DNA from: Bdellovibrionales bacterium CG12_big_fil_rev_8_21_14_0_65_38_15
Lineage (GTDB): Bacteria > Bdellovibrionota > Bacteriovoracia > Bacteriovoracales > Bacteriovoracaceae
Length of the DNA stretch: 64,000 bases
Direction of reading: 5' to 3'
Assembly (NCBI GenBank): GCA_002787775.1
Contig: PCUW01000056.1
Coordinates: 52,700 to 116,699 of the forward strand
Below the pieces are notes generated by a model that made no database searches, was not told the origin of the DNA, and saw nothing but the letters and a program-made list of their open reading frames with translations. Within the stretch, counting starts at the first letter, position 1. Every line of letters begins with the position of its first letter. Positions 49,969 through 57,925 of the stretch are shown piece after piece. Position numbers and translations under genes: made by a program.

Positions 49969-50027
49969 GTTTCCTCCAGTATGTTTCTTATTATGGCAAA
50001 ACACTGAATTTACATAAAGAATTAGAT

Positions 50028-50051
50028 CATCATATTAGGTCATCCCTAATA
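50028..50051. promoter_or_regulatory. LysR-type operator, copy 1
   Basis: CATCATATTAGG-N6-CTAATA, with TAG-N7-CTA as an exact T-N11-A core (T50036, A50048) and the palindrome TATTAG-N7-CTAATA. An identical consensus sits at 54201. It lies 60 bp upstream of the pqqD-like A start and 47 bp before ablB. Confidence 0.75.
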
Positions 50052-50098
50052 CATGTTTAAGGTCATTGCTGCTATGATAGTTAAAATTCGAGGTAGAA

Positions 50099-50968
50099 AT
50101 GATAAAAACAAATGATCTGATCGTCACTGTTGGTGATGTTGTAGAGAAGATTGCTGGGGCCACCATTCAGCACGGTGAATTCAATGATCGTATTTATTTG
50201 ATGAAAATGAATGATGATATCTCTGCCAAGCAAGTTATTGTTTCGATAGAAGAGCTAGCCTTAGAAAATAATTACGGAAAGATTTTCATTAAAACTCCAC
50301 AATCAAGATATCTTTCATTTTTAGAAAATGGTTATGAAATCGAGGCTACAATTCCAGGATTTTATAAAGGCGTTGAGCAAGCCATTTTTATGGTTAAGTA
50401 TATAGATCAAGAAAGAAGAGAACTTGAAAAACCAGCACTTGTTCAAGAAGTGATTGAGGTCTCTCAAGATAAAGATACCATTAGGGCGCAAGGTCTGCCT
50501 TCCAATTATATGATGAGAGAGCTTACTCTTGAAGATACAGAAGAAATGGCAGCCATTTATTCTGAAATTTTTCCTACATACCCATTTCCTATCCATCAAT
50601 CAGAGTACCTTAAAACAGTGATGAGTGATTATGTTCGAAGCTTTGGAGTCTATGATCCTGAAGGAAAACTTGTTTCGGTTGCCGCTTGTGAAATTGATAA
50701 GAACGGATTAAATGTCGAAATGACGGATTTCGCCACTTTACCTGATTATAGAGGGCAAGGTCTTGCTCATGAAATATTATATTTTATGGAAGCACAAATG
50801 AAGCAAAATGGAATTAAAACTGCCTATACCATCGCTCGTGCGAGATCCTTTGGTATGAATATTACTTTTTCCAAAGCAGGTTATGAATTCGCTGGTATGT
50901 TAAAAAATAATACCAATATATCTGGCAGTATCCAGTCGATGAATGTTTGGTACAAGCAGTTAAACTAA
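50099..50968 (+). CDS. ablB: Beta-lysine N-acetyltransferase-like GNAT
   Basis: A 289-residue protein collinear with AblB. The N-terminal half (GATIQHGEFNDRIYLMKMNDDI, KIFIKTPQSRYLSFLENGYEIEATIPGFYKG) and the C-terminal GNAT domain (MTDFATLPDYRGQGLAHEIL; AYTIARARSFGMNITFSKAGYEFAGMLKNNTNISGSIQSMNVWYK) are distinctive of the family. It would acetylate beta-lysine to N-epsilon-acetyl-beta-lysine, a compatible solute. GAGGT is upstream of the ATG. The partner lysine 2,3-aminomutase AblA, normally adjacent, is absent from this window. The end overlaps the deacetylase by 4 bp. Confidence 0.88.
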   Translation: MIKTNDLIVTVGDVVEKIAGATIQHGEFNDRIYLMKMNDDISAKQVIVSIEELALENNYGKIFIKTPQSRYLSFLENGYEIEATIPGFYKGVEQAIFMVKYIDQERRELEKPALVQEVIEVSQDKDTIRAQGLPSNYMMRELTLEDTEEMAAIYSEIFPTYPFPIHQSEYLKTVMSDYVRSFGVYDPEGKLVSVAACEIDKNGLNVEMTDFATLPDYRGQGLAHEILYFMEAQMKQNGIKTAYTIARARSFGMNITFSKAGYEFAGMLKNNTNISGSIQSMNVWYKQLN

Positions 50969-51981
50969 AGAAAGCCCTTTAAAAAACTTTTAACGTTCGG
51001 GCCAAGATCTTTGGTGTGGTACCCACCTTCTTGTAAGATAACAGTAGGAAGATCTAATTCAAAGATTTGTCGTCCAAGCTTTTGATAGTCATCTGTTTCA
51101 AGTTCAAATTTGCCAATGGGATCTAATTTATAGGTATCAAATCCAGCTGACACAATAAGATGCTCTGGCTCAAATGCTTTTATCGTTGGGAAAACATGTT
51201 TTTTTAAAGCTTGTTCATAGGCCTTAAGTTTAGTTCCGGTAGGAAGGATAATATTATGATTAAACCCAGCTCCCGCTCCAGATCCTACCTCAGTTGAAAA
51301 ACCGATGAGGTATGGGAAATAGTCCCTAGGATCACCATGGATACTAATGACTAAAACATCAGGATCTTCATAGAATATTTCTTGAGAGCCATTTCCATGG
51401 TGAAAGTCGATATCAAGAATGACAACTCTACCTTTCTTTTTCAGTTCTCTGGCAGATATAGCGGCATTATTAAAGTAACAATAACCACCATATGTATCAA
51501 AAGAGGCGTGGTGACCAGGTGGTCTTGAAAGAGCGTAGGCATATTTAGACTTACCACTGGCAACCATCTTCGTCGCCTCAAGAGCGCAGGCAGCAGACCA
51601 GCCAGCAGCAGACAGTGTTTTATTATTTAACGGTGTCCCTGAGTCAAAGCAGTAATATCCAGCATGGTTTAGATTAGCAGGGTTAGGCTCAATACCAGAA
51701 CGTTGCAAGAAAACACTGGGATAGTACTCTTTATCATCTGGTAGGTGAGTTGCAGCATTATATAAAGTCCATAATTGGAAATTGTGAACATCACGAATTG
51801 CTGAAAGAGGTATTTTTTTTGGTTCAATAATTTCAAAACTTTGATCTTTTGATAAAGATTTAAATATAGACTCAGCTCTCTTCGTGCTTTCTGGATGTTT
51901 GATTTTATTACCTAAGGCCCACTCATACTTTGGAGCAAACTCAAGCTGTAATTGATTAAAAAATACGGGCATCTTATCCAT
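50965..51981 (-). CDS. HDAC-family acetylpolyamine/acetyl-lysine amidohydrolase
   Basis: A 338-residue class II deacetylase-like protein. RPPGHHASFDTYGGYCYFNNAA has the HH pair, VVILDIDFHHGNGSQEIF the zinc-binding DxH, SAGFDTYKLDPIG the Asp, and ILQEGGYHT the conserved Tyr-containing loop. The acetylpolyamine amidohydrolase branch fits best: it removes acetyl groups from acetylpolyamines or acetyl-lysine-type molecules. ATG 51981 is chosen because AAGGA is 5 bp upstream; longer starts overlap the ABC gene. Beside ablB, it could reverse the acetylation. Confidence 0.88.
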   Translation of the reverse strand: MDKMPVFFNQLQLEFAPKYEWALGNKIKHPESTKRAESIFKSLSKDQSFEIIEPKKIPLSAIRDVHNFQLWTLYNAATHLPDDKEYYPSVFLQRSGIEPNPANLNHAGYYCFDSGTPLNNKTLSAAGWSAACALEATKMVASGKSKYAYALSRPPGHHASFDTYGGYCYFNNAAISARELKKKGRVVILDIDFHHGNGSQEIFYEDPDVLVISIHGDPRDYFPYLIGFSTEVGSGAGAGFNHNIILPTGTKLKAYEQALKKHVFPTIKAFEPEHLIVSAGFDTYKLDPIGKFELETDDYQKLGRQIFELDLPTVILQEGGYHTKDLGPNVKSFLKGFL

Positions 51982-51989
51982 AACGATCC

Positions 51990-52721
51990 TTAGGCTATAA
52001 CTGACTTTAAAAACTCTTGAGTACGTGCATTTTTTGGTGAATCTAAAAGCTCGCAAGGTGAGCCTTCTTCTAGAATTTTTCCTTCATGTAAAAAACAAAT
52101 GCGATCGGCAACAGCTCGAGCAAAACTTATTTCGTGAGTAACAATAATCATTGTCATCCCATCATTAACAAGTTGCTTCATCACATTTAGAACACTCTCA
52201 ACCGTTTCAGGGTCTAGAGCACTGGTGGGTTCATCAAAAAGCATAAGCTTTGGATCCATGGCAAGCGCTCTTGCAATCGCGACTCTTTGCTTTTGGCCAC
52301 CAGATAATCTTGCGGGATATTCCTTCGCTTTGTCACTTAGACCAACTTTTTCTAATAAACGGTTGGCAATTTGTATCGCTTCACTTCGTTTTATTTTTTG
52401 AACTTTGATGGGAGCTTCAATGATATTTTCAAGCACTGACATATGAGGAAAAAGATTAAAATGTTGAAAAACCATACCCATCGAAGAACGGACTTGATTG
52501 AGGTTTGTTACCTTTGGATCAATCGGCGTTCCTTGATAGTTAATAATTCCATCAGTGGGTAGTTCTAAGTAATTTAAACATCTTAAGAATGTACTTTTAC
52601 CTGATCCAGAAGCACCAATAAGGCAGATGACTTCACCAGCTTGAACTTCTAGATCAATACCTTTAAGGACCTCAAGTTGACCAAAGTTTTTATGAATATT
52701 TTGAGCACTAAGAAGAGCCAC
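51990..52721 (-). CDS. Polar amino-acid ABC importer ATPase
   Basis: A 243-residue GlnQ/HisP-type ATPase: CLIGASGSGKSTFLRCLNYLELPTDG (Walker A), LSGGQKQRVAIARAL (signature), LMLFDEPTSALDPETV (Walker B), VTHEISFARAVADRI (switch His). The third gene of the importer operon, 8 bp upstream of the deacetylase gene, so the deacetylase is probably co-transcribed. Polar amino-acid family ATPases. Confidence 0.95.
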   Translation of the reverse strand: MALLSAQNIHKNFGQLEVLKGIDLEVQAGEVICLIGASGSGKSTFLRCLNYLELPTDGIINYQGTPIDPKVTNLNQVRSSMGMVFQHFNLFPHMSVLENIIEAPIKVQKIKRSEAIQIANRLLEKVGLSDKAKEYPARLSGGQKQRVAIARALAMDPKLMLFDEPTSALDPETVESVLNVMKQLVNDGMTMIIVTHEISFARAVADRICFLHEGKILEEGSPCELLDSPKNARTQEFLKSVIA

Positions 52722-53389
52722 TAGGTTGCTCCCGATTTTTTGAGTTTAGTTTCAACTTTACCGACAAGAAAACTTAAAATCATGACCATGAGAAGATAAT
52801 AGAAAGCGACGATAACTAAGTAAGTCATTTGATCAAAGTTATTTGAACCTTGAGTTGTCGCTATATTGAAAAGTTCATCCATGGAAATAAATGCGGCAAG
52901 AGATGAATCTTTAAGGGCAATGATAAATTGATTTCCAAGTGAGGGGATGGCACGAAGAAATGCCTGAGGAAGGATAATTCTTTTGTAGGTCAAAAGATTA
53001 TTCATACCAAGGCTTTTCGCAGCCTCATACTGACCATGATCAATACTTTGAATCGCTCCTCTAAAAATTTCCGAAATATAGGCACCATTATGAAAGGCTA
53101 GCGCTAATGTTGCGGCCATAAAGCTAGACATCTTAATCAGATCGGTTAAGCCAAAATAGAGCACAAAAATCTGAACAATAAGCGGAGTACCTCTTACGAT
53201 AGTAATATAAAAGGTTGATATTGCTTTTAAGACAGCCGATTTTGATAATGATAAAAAAGCAAAAAATAAACCAATGACTAAACCAATAAGTAGGGAAGTC
53301 GCTGACAGCTCAAGAGTCAGTAAGGCACCTTTAAGAAAAAGAGGCATCGATTTTAAGAAGACATCAAGAAGATGTTGTATATTCGGCAA
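52721..53389 (-). CDS. Polar amino-acid ABC importer permease
   Basis: A 222-residue HisM/GlnP-like permease with about five helices. VRGTPLIVQIFVLYFGL, NGAYISEIFRGAIQSIDHGQYEAAKSLGM (EAA loop contacting the ATPase) and LKDSSLAAFISMDELF are classic. Its stop overlaps the ATPase start by a single base. One permease gene is present, so a homodimer is likely. Confidence 0.95.
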   Translation of the reverse strand: MPNIQHLLDVFLKSMPLFLKGALLTLELSATSLLIGLVIGLFFAFLSLSKSAVLKAISTFYITIVRGTPLIVQIFVLYFGLTDLIKMSSFMAATLALAFHNGAYISEIFRGAIQSIDHGQYEAAKSLGMNNLLTYKRIILPQAFLRAIPSLGNQFIIALKDSSLAAFISMDELFNIATTQGSNNFDQMTYLVIVAFYYLLMVMILSFLVGKVETKLKKSGAT

Positions 53390-53399
53390 AGGTTTTAGC

Positions 53400-54143
53400 T
53401 CACTTTGAAATTGTATTACTAGGTTTAGAGATGTCTTTATTAAAGTATTTTATACCTAAGTCTCTCAATGTTCCATCTTCTATCATGACCTTGAGTGCCT
53501 TATTGATTTTGTCGAGTAGCTCTTTGTTTTCAAGAGAGACAGAAATACCTTGGCGACTTTCACCTAAAACTTGGTGACCATATATTTTAAGACCTCTCTT
53601 CATTGCCATAGCACCTGTGATCGCATCGGTAATGACATAGTCGTGTCGTCCATTTTGAAGTGCTTCAAGTGCCGTTATATCTGAATCATAAATGCTTAAA
53701 TCTTCTGTGAAAACTTTGGCGTTTTGTACATAAGTAGAGCCTTTAGAAACGGCGATATTTTTCTTGTTAAGATCTCTTTCTAGGTTTGGTGTTTTTTCAT
53801 CCCTGGAGAAAACTTGAGGGCCTGAATAATAGTAAGGAATAGTGAAAGCGACATGTTTTTTACGCTCTTCTGTTATCGTTTGACTTGCAACTCCGGCATC
53901 AAATCTTCCAGTTTTTACGCCTTCAACGATACCGGTGAATTTATACTTAACAGGTTTTGCTTCCTTGTTCATTCTCTTCGCAAGCTCTATTCCGACTTCA
54001 ATATCGTAACCTTGAAGCTCACCGCTATCGTTGGTGAAACTGAACGGTCTAAACTCACCGGAAGAAGCGAAGGAGAAAGTGTTCTCATTTTTATTTTGAC
54101 ATGAACTAAATAGAGCAAGACTGATCAATAGAATTTTAAGCAT
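53400..54143 (-). CDS. Amino-acid-binding lipoprotein of the ABC importer
   Basis: A 247-residue SBP family 3 protein with lipobox LFSSC; the ATG at 54143 has AGGAG 5 bp upstream, whereas the longer frame from 54182 does not. FRPFSFTNDSGELQGYDIEVGIELAKRM, TGRFDAGVASQTITEERKKHVAFTIPYYYSG are typical. Ligand may be a cationic or polar amino acid; context suggests beta-lysine, lysine or acetylated forms. Divergent from lysR. Confidence 0.92.
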   Translation of the reverse strand: MLKILLISLALFSSCQNKNENTFSFASSGEFRPFSFTNDSGELQGYDIEVGIELAKRMNKEAKPVKYKFTGIVEGVKTGRFDAGVASQTITEERKKHVAFTIPYYYSGPQVFSRDEKTPNLERDLNKKNIAVSKGSTYVQNAKVFTEDLSIYDSDITALEALQNGRHDYVITDAITGAMAMKRGLKIYGHQVLGESRQGISVSLENKELLDKINKALKVMIEDGTLRDLGIKYFNKDISKPSNTISK

Positions 54144-54200
54144 AACGACTCCTAAAGATATAAACTCTAACACTTCAAACAACTTGAATAAACCTCAAGG

Positions 54201-54225
54201 CATCATATTAGGCAAAAACTAATAT
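54201..54225. promoter_or_regulatory. LysR-type operator, copy 2
   Basis: CATCATATTAGG-N6-CTAATA, part of a perfect 7-bp palindrome ATATTAG-N7-CTAATAT, with T54209-N11-A54221. It is 58 bp upstream of the importer lipoprotein start and 98 bp before lysR. Nearby, TTTGC recurs at 54259, 54268 and 54278, roughly one helical turn apart, and may add to regulation. Confidence 0.8.
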
Positions 54226-54323
54226 TAAACCCTCTTACTTATTGAAATTACGTCCACTTTTGCATCATTTGCAATAATTTGCTACAACACAAATTCGGCA
54301 AATGAATATAAGGAGATTTAAAG

Positions 54324-55283
54324 ATGAAGAGGCTTAAAGATATCAATTGGAACCATCTTTATTGTTTTTACGAAGTCGCAAAAGCTCAATCATTAAAAAG
54401 TGCAGCCGTCGTGATTGGGGTCGCATCTTCGACTATTTCTGAGCAATTAAAAAAATTAGAGCAAAGTCTTGGTTTAAAATTGTTTATTAGAAGTTCTAAA
54501 GGTTTATTTCTAACTAAAGATGGAGAACGTCTTTTTGAACATGCCAGAGAAATGTTTGAAGCTGGAAGTAAACTGCTTGATAATGTTTCGCAAAGTGATG
54601 TTGGAGGCTATCCTGTCACTGTTGGGATTGAAGAAACTATTTCTTTTGATGTCGCTACAGAATTCGTCTCACAGTATTGGGACGTCTTTACACCTTTTGG
54701 TACTGTCAACACTTCAAGACAAATGGAGCATGACACTTTAGTTGAGAATCTCCTTAGTGGACAGCTTGATTGGGGTATTTCACTAAAAAATTCCTCAAGG
54801 AAAAATATAGAAGCTGAAAAAATCGGCTCATTCCAGTTAACTTTTTTATGTGCTAGTGAGCTGTATTCTAAATTTATAGATCCAAAAGATATCATCCGTA
54901 ATATTCCATTAGCGCAAAGCTCTTGGGATACTGGTCTTAATAAAGCAATTGAGAATTATCTTAAGAAGCAAGAGATCTATCCCAAAGAAACAATAGCGAG
55001 CGATCATTTCTCTTATGTGAAAAAGCTCTGTGCAAGAGGAAGATGTATTATTTATGTTGCTGAAAATCCTCTCGACGATTACGAGGGACTTCGTAAATTC
55101 CAAGTGGCCGAACCTTTGCAGATTGAATTATTCGCTCTTTGGAAAAAGACTAATGAAAATATGCTGAGTATTAAAAAACTTAGAGAACTTATTAAGTCAA
55201 AGCTTTCTCATGTTCCAAGTCGTTATACAGATTTAGATCTTCAAATCGAAGTTTCGGAAGTTTCTGATGAATTACTTCGCTGA
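54324..55283 (+). CDS. LysR-family transcriptional regulator
   Basis: A 319-residue LysR protein: NHLYCFYEVAKAQSLKSAAVVIGVASSTISEQLKKLEQSLGLKLFIRS is the N-terminal winged HTH, followed by the effector domain (PVTVGIEE, LVENLLSGQLDWGI). Ligand unknown; similarity is nearest to NhaR-like regulators. TAAGGAG precedes the ATG. It is divergent from the importer operon and its 3' end overlaps pqqD-like B by 43 bp. Operators at 50028 and 54201 make it the likely regulator of the cluster. Confidence 0.92.
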   Translation: MKRLKDINWNHLYCFYEVAKAQSLKSAAVVIGVASSTISEQLKKLEQSLGLKLFIRSSKGLFLTKDGERLFEHAREMFEAGSKLLDNVSQSDVGGYPVTVGIEETISFDVATEFVSQYWDVFTPFGTVNTSRQMEHDTLVENLLSGQLDWGISLKNSSRKNIEAEKIGSFQLTFLCASELYSKFIDPKDIIRNIPLAQSSWDTGLNKAIENYLKKQEIYPKETIASDHFSYVKKLCARGRCIIYVAENPLDDYEGLRKFQVAEPLQIELFALWKKTNENMLSIKKLRELIKSKLSHVPSRYTDLDLQIEVSEVSDELLR

Positions 55284-55552
55284 TTTGTCCAGGTTACTAA
55301 GTTAGCAGACTCTAGTTTTTCAATCGCCGAGATTAAAACTTGTTTGATTTCGTTTTTTGATATTTGCGCATCTTTAGATAAATGGTTGGTTATAACATCA
55401 AGACTCATTTCGCCATCTAACATAAACCAAATCTTTGAAAGATCACTATTAATAGCAAATGCTTTGTCTTCTTTGTTTATTAAAACTAGATTGCCTTTCT
55501 CATCTTTAGCCATTTTTCCTTGGCGAAGAGGCATGTTTGTTTGGTTACTCAT
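55241..55552 (-). CDS. PqqD-like small protein B
   Basis: A 103-residue protein, ATG 55552 with GGAGGG. LVLINKEDKAFAINSDLSKIWFMLDGEMSLDVITNHL parallels the PqqD-like protein A at 49.7 kb, including I-W-x-M-L-D-G; both lack an adjacent PqqE. Its C-terminus (NQRSNSSETSETSI) is an extra tail translated antisense to the end of lysR (43-bp overlap). Perhaps an independent RRE-like carrier or an adaptor for an enzyme encoded elsewhere. Confidence 0.8.
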   Translation of the reverse strand: MSNQTNMPLRQGKMAKDEKGNLVLINKEDKAFAINSDLSKIWFMLDGEMSLDVITNHLSKDAQISKNEIKQVLISAIEKLESANLVTWTNQRSNSSETSETSI

Positions 55553-55633
55553 AAACCCTCCTTAAAATCATTATGCTAAATGAAACTGCTTGTATCCAGA
55601 GTAAAGGGTAGGGATTAGGTTCTTACGAATCTA

Positions 55634-56872
55634 CTAAGGGGAAGTGAGTGATTTCTCTAAGAATTCGACTAAATCGTCTTTCTCACTAGGTGTTAAGCGA
55701 AGTCCGTTTCTCAGGAATGGCTGAATAATATTATCTTCAATATCTTCGAGTACTTGAGGGTCTTTTTCTATCTCTAACTCAACGGAATAAGCGCTTAGGC
55801 GATCTAGGGCAATCGTAAAGTTTCTTAGGTGAGGAATGACTTGGTCATAGTGTTCGACCACTTCGCGGATTGTTGAGTAAACACCATTATGCATATAGGG
55901 AGCACTCTTTGCGATGTTTCGAAGTCCTGGAGTTTTAAAGGCAAAACGATTTCTATAGCCGCGATCAACTGTAGTTCCTTTGACTTGTAATGGTGGAACT
56001 CCAACATTCATCACCATATTATTCGTTAGAAGTGGTCCATGGTGGCAAACAACGCATCGACCTTTATTCATAAATATATTGAGGCCATTTTTTTCTTTAA
56101 GGCTTAAAGCTTGATTATCCCCGGCGAGGTAACGATCAAGTGGAGTATTATTAACTTGAAATCTCCAAGCAATAAAACCTTCCATCGCTTTTGCTGCATG
56201 GCCGATATTGTGTTTTTCATTTGGAAAAACAGTATTAAACATTTCTGTATATGTTTTTCCATTTGGAGCAGTAGAGACTTTTAGTTTTTCAATGATGGCA
56301 TCCCAAACTTCAATAGAGTCTTTTAGATTTGCTATTGGGTTTGAGCCTGGTTTTCCTAACATTTCCTCGTGTGAAACAAGTGGAAAGATAACTTGTGCTG
56401 CTAATGCTGATGACAAGTTCTTGGTTATCTCTGGATGGTTATCAAGCTTTGGCTCTGGTGTAATAAGTTTATTTGACGCTCTGTCGATTCGAACTCTTGC
56501 ATCCCAGAACATTTCTTTTTGATCGGCGTGACCTAAATTCCATAAAGGAGGAGAGTGTCTTTTGACAACTTCGCCATTAGCTTGCGTTCTAGAACCTTGT
56601 CTAGAAAGTCCACCTTCTCCAATGGCCAAAGAGAGATTATCTCCGGTTCCAATCATTGGGTGATGACAGTCATGGCATGAAATATTGTTATTACCTGAAA
56701 GCTGTCTATCTCGAAAAAGCTCATGACCTAGAACCAATAACTCTTGATCTGGTCTTACGATTTCTGTTGGTGTTGTAATGAGGAATTGCTTGAGTTGAGC
56801 TCTTAGGTAGACGTCTAGGTCTTGTGCCTGAAGAGTCGTCGAAAGCAGAAATAGACTAAGGTAAAATTTCAT
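55634..56872 (-). CDS. Di-haem cytochrome c peroxidase (MauG family)
   Basis: From ATG 56872 the protein begins with signal peptide MKFYLSLFLLSTTLQAQ and has about 412 residues. Two haem motifs are present: NISCHDCHHPMIG and CVVCHHGPLLT. SAPYMHNGVYSTIREVVEHYD is the conserved CCP segment near the C-terminal haem. It should reduce hydrogen peroxide in the periplasm. It follows oxyR by 42 bp on the same strand, an expected target of that regulator. The earlier TTG start at 56908 lacks a signal-like N-terminus. Confidence 0.9.
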   Translation of the reverse strand: MKFYLSLFLLSTTLQAQDLDVYLRAQLKQFLITTPTEIVRPDQELLVLGHELFRDRQLSGNNNISCHDCHHPMIGTGDNLSLAIGEGGLSRQGSRTQANGEVVKRHSPPLWNLGHADQKEMFWDARVRIDRASNKLITPEPKLDNHPEITKNLSSALAAQVIFPLVSHEEMLGKPGSNPIANLKDSIEVWDAIIEKLKVSTAPNGKTYTEMFNTVFPNEKHNIGHAAKAMEGFIAWRFQVNNTPLDRYLAGDNQALSLKEKNGLNIFMNKGRCVVCHHGPLLTNNMVMNVGVPPLQVKGTTVDRGYRNRFAFKTPGLRNIAKSAPYMHNGVYSTIREVVEHYDQVIPHLRNFTIALDRLSAYSVELEIEKDPQVLEDIEDNIIQPFLRNGLRLTPSEKDDLVEFLEKSLTSP

Positions 56873-56914
56873 GGAGATGAGTTTCGGTAAAAGTGTTTGA
56901 TACGTCAAACTCTT

Positions 56915-57871
56915 TTAACTATCAATATCTATTACCCGTAATTTCTTAGACTTAAGGCTCAAGATATCATTCGGGATTGATGAAATAATCTCATTTTGCA
57001 TTGCTTCAATAATATTCTCTTTGAGAAAACTTCTTGAATGAACCAGACTCACTTCCCGGCTTGGCGCTGGAGATTGAAAAGGCCTAAGCATGTTTTTCTT
57101 TTCACTTGGAGAAAGCGCAAGTGTGGCAAGGTGAGGAAGAAAAGTGTAACCACCTTGAGTGCGCACCATATTCTTGAGTGTTTCTAAATTTCCACTTTGA
57201 AAGCGAACATTTTTAATCACGCTTGGAGCTTTACCAGACAGTGAACAAAACTTTATGACCTGATTTCTAAAACAATGCCCTTCATCAAGAAGCCAAACGT
57301 CATTTTCACTCAAGTCTGACTCTTTAACAATTTTACGTTTTGTAATTGGCGAGTTTGTTGAAGCATAAAGATAGAATGGCTCATAAAAAAGAACACGCTC
57401 AATAATATTGTTATTCTTAAGCGGAGTAACAAGAAGACCAGCATCGATTTTATCCCTGGCCAGTAATTCAATAATCTCGTCAGTCTGATGCTCTTCGATG
57501 GTTAATTCAATCTCAGGGTACTTCTTCGCAAATTGATGAAGAAAGAGTGGGATGACATAAGGGGAGAGAGTCGGAATAACGGCTAACTTAAATTCTCCGC
57601 GAAGCCCGGCGTCTTTATTAAGAGCAATTAATGCTAATTTTTTATATTCATTAATGACAACTTTGGCTTGTTCAATAATGAGTTTGCCCTGCTCAGTGGC
57701 CATAATAGGTTTTTTAGAGCGATCAAATACTATAATACCAAGTTCTTCCTCGAGCTTTTGAAGTTGCATTGAAAGAGAAGGCTGAGTGACATTACATTCA
57801 CTCGCAGCTTTACCAAAATGACGATGACGATCGACTGCGAGCATATATTCTAATTGTGTAATGGATGACAT
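56915..57871 (-). CDS. oxyR: Hydrogen-peroxide sensor OxyR
   Basis: A 318-residue LysR-family protein: LEYMLAVDRHRHFGKAASECNVTQPSLSMQLQKLEEELGIIVFDR is the HTH. LLDEGHCFRNQVIKFCSLSG contains two cysteines nine residues apart (about 200 and 209), matching Cys199 and Cys208 of E. coli OxyR that form the redox disulfide. ATG 57871 with GAGG upstream. In operon with the di-haem peroxidase. Direct TTATGG repeats are upstream. Confidence 0.93.
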   Translation of the reverse strand: MSSITQLEYMLAVDRHRHFGKAASECNVTQPSLSMQLQKLEEELGIIVFDRSKKPIMATEQGKLIIEQAKVVINEYKKLALIALNKDAGLRGEFKLAVIPTLSPYVIPLFLHQFAKKYPEIELTIEEHQTDEIIELLARDKIDAGLLVTPLKNNNIIERVLFYEPFYLYASTNSPITKRKIVKESDLSENDVWLLDEGHCFRNQVIKFCSLSGKAPSVIKNVRFQSGNLETLKNMVRTQGGYTFLPHLATLALSPSEKKNMLRPFQSPAPSREVSLVHSRSFLKENIIEAMQNEIISSIPNDILSLKSKKLRVIDIDS

Positions 57872-57925
57872 CAAAACCTCGATAGTATTATCTTATGGTT
57901 TTTTAATTATGGTTGTTTTAAATTA

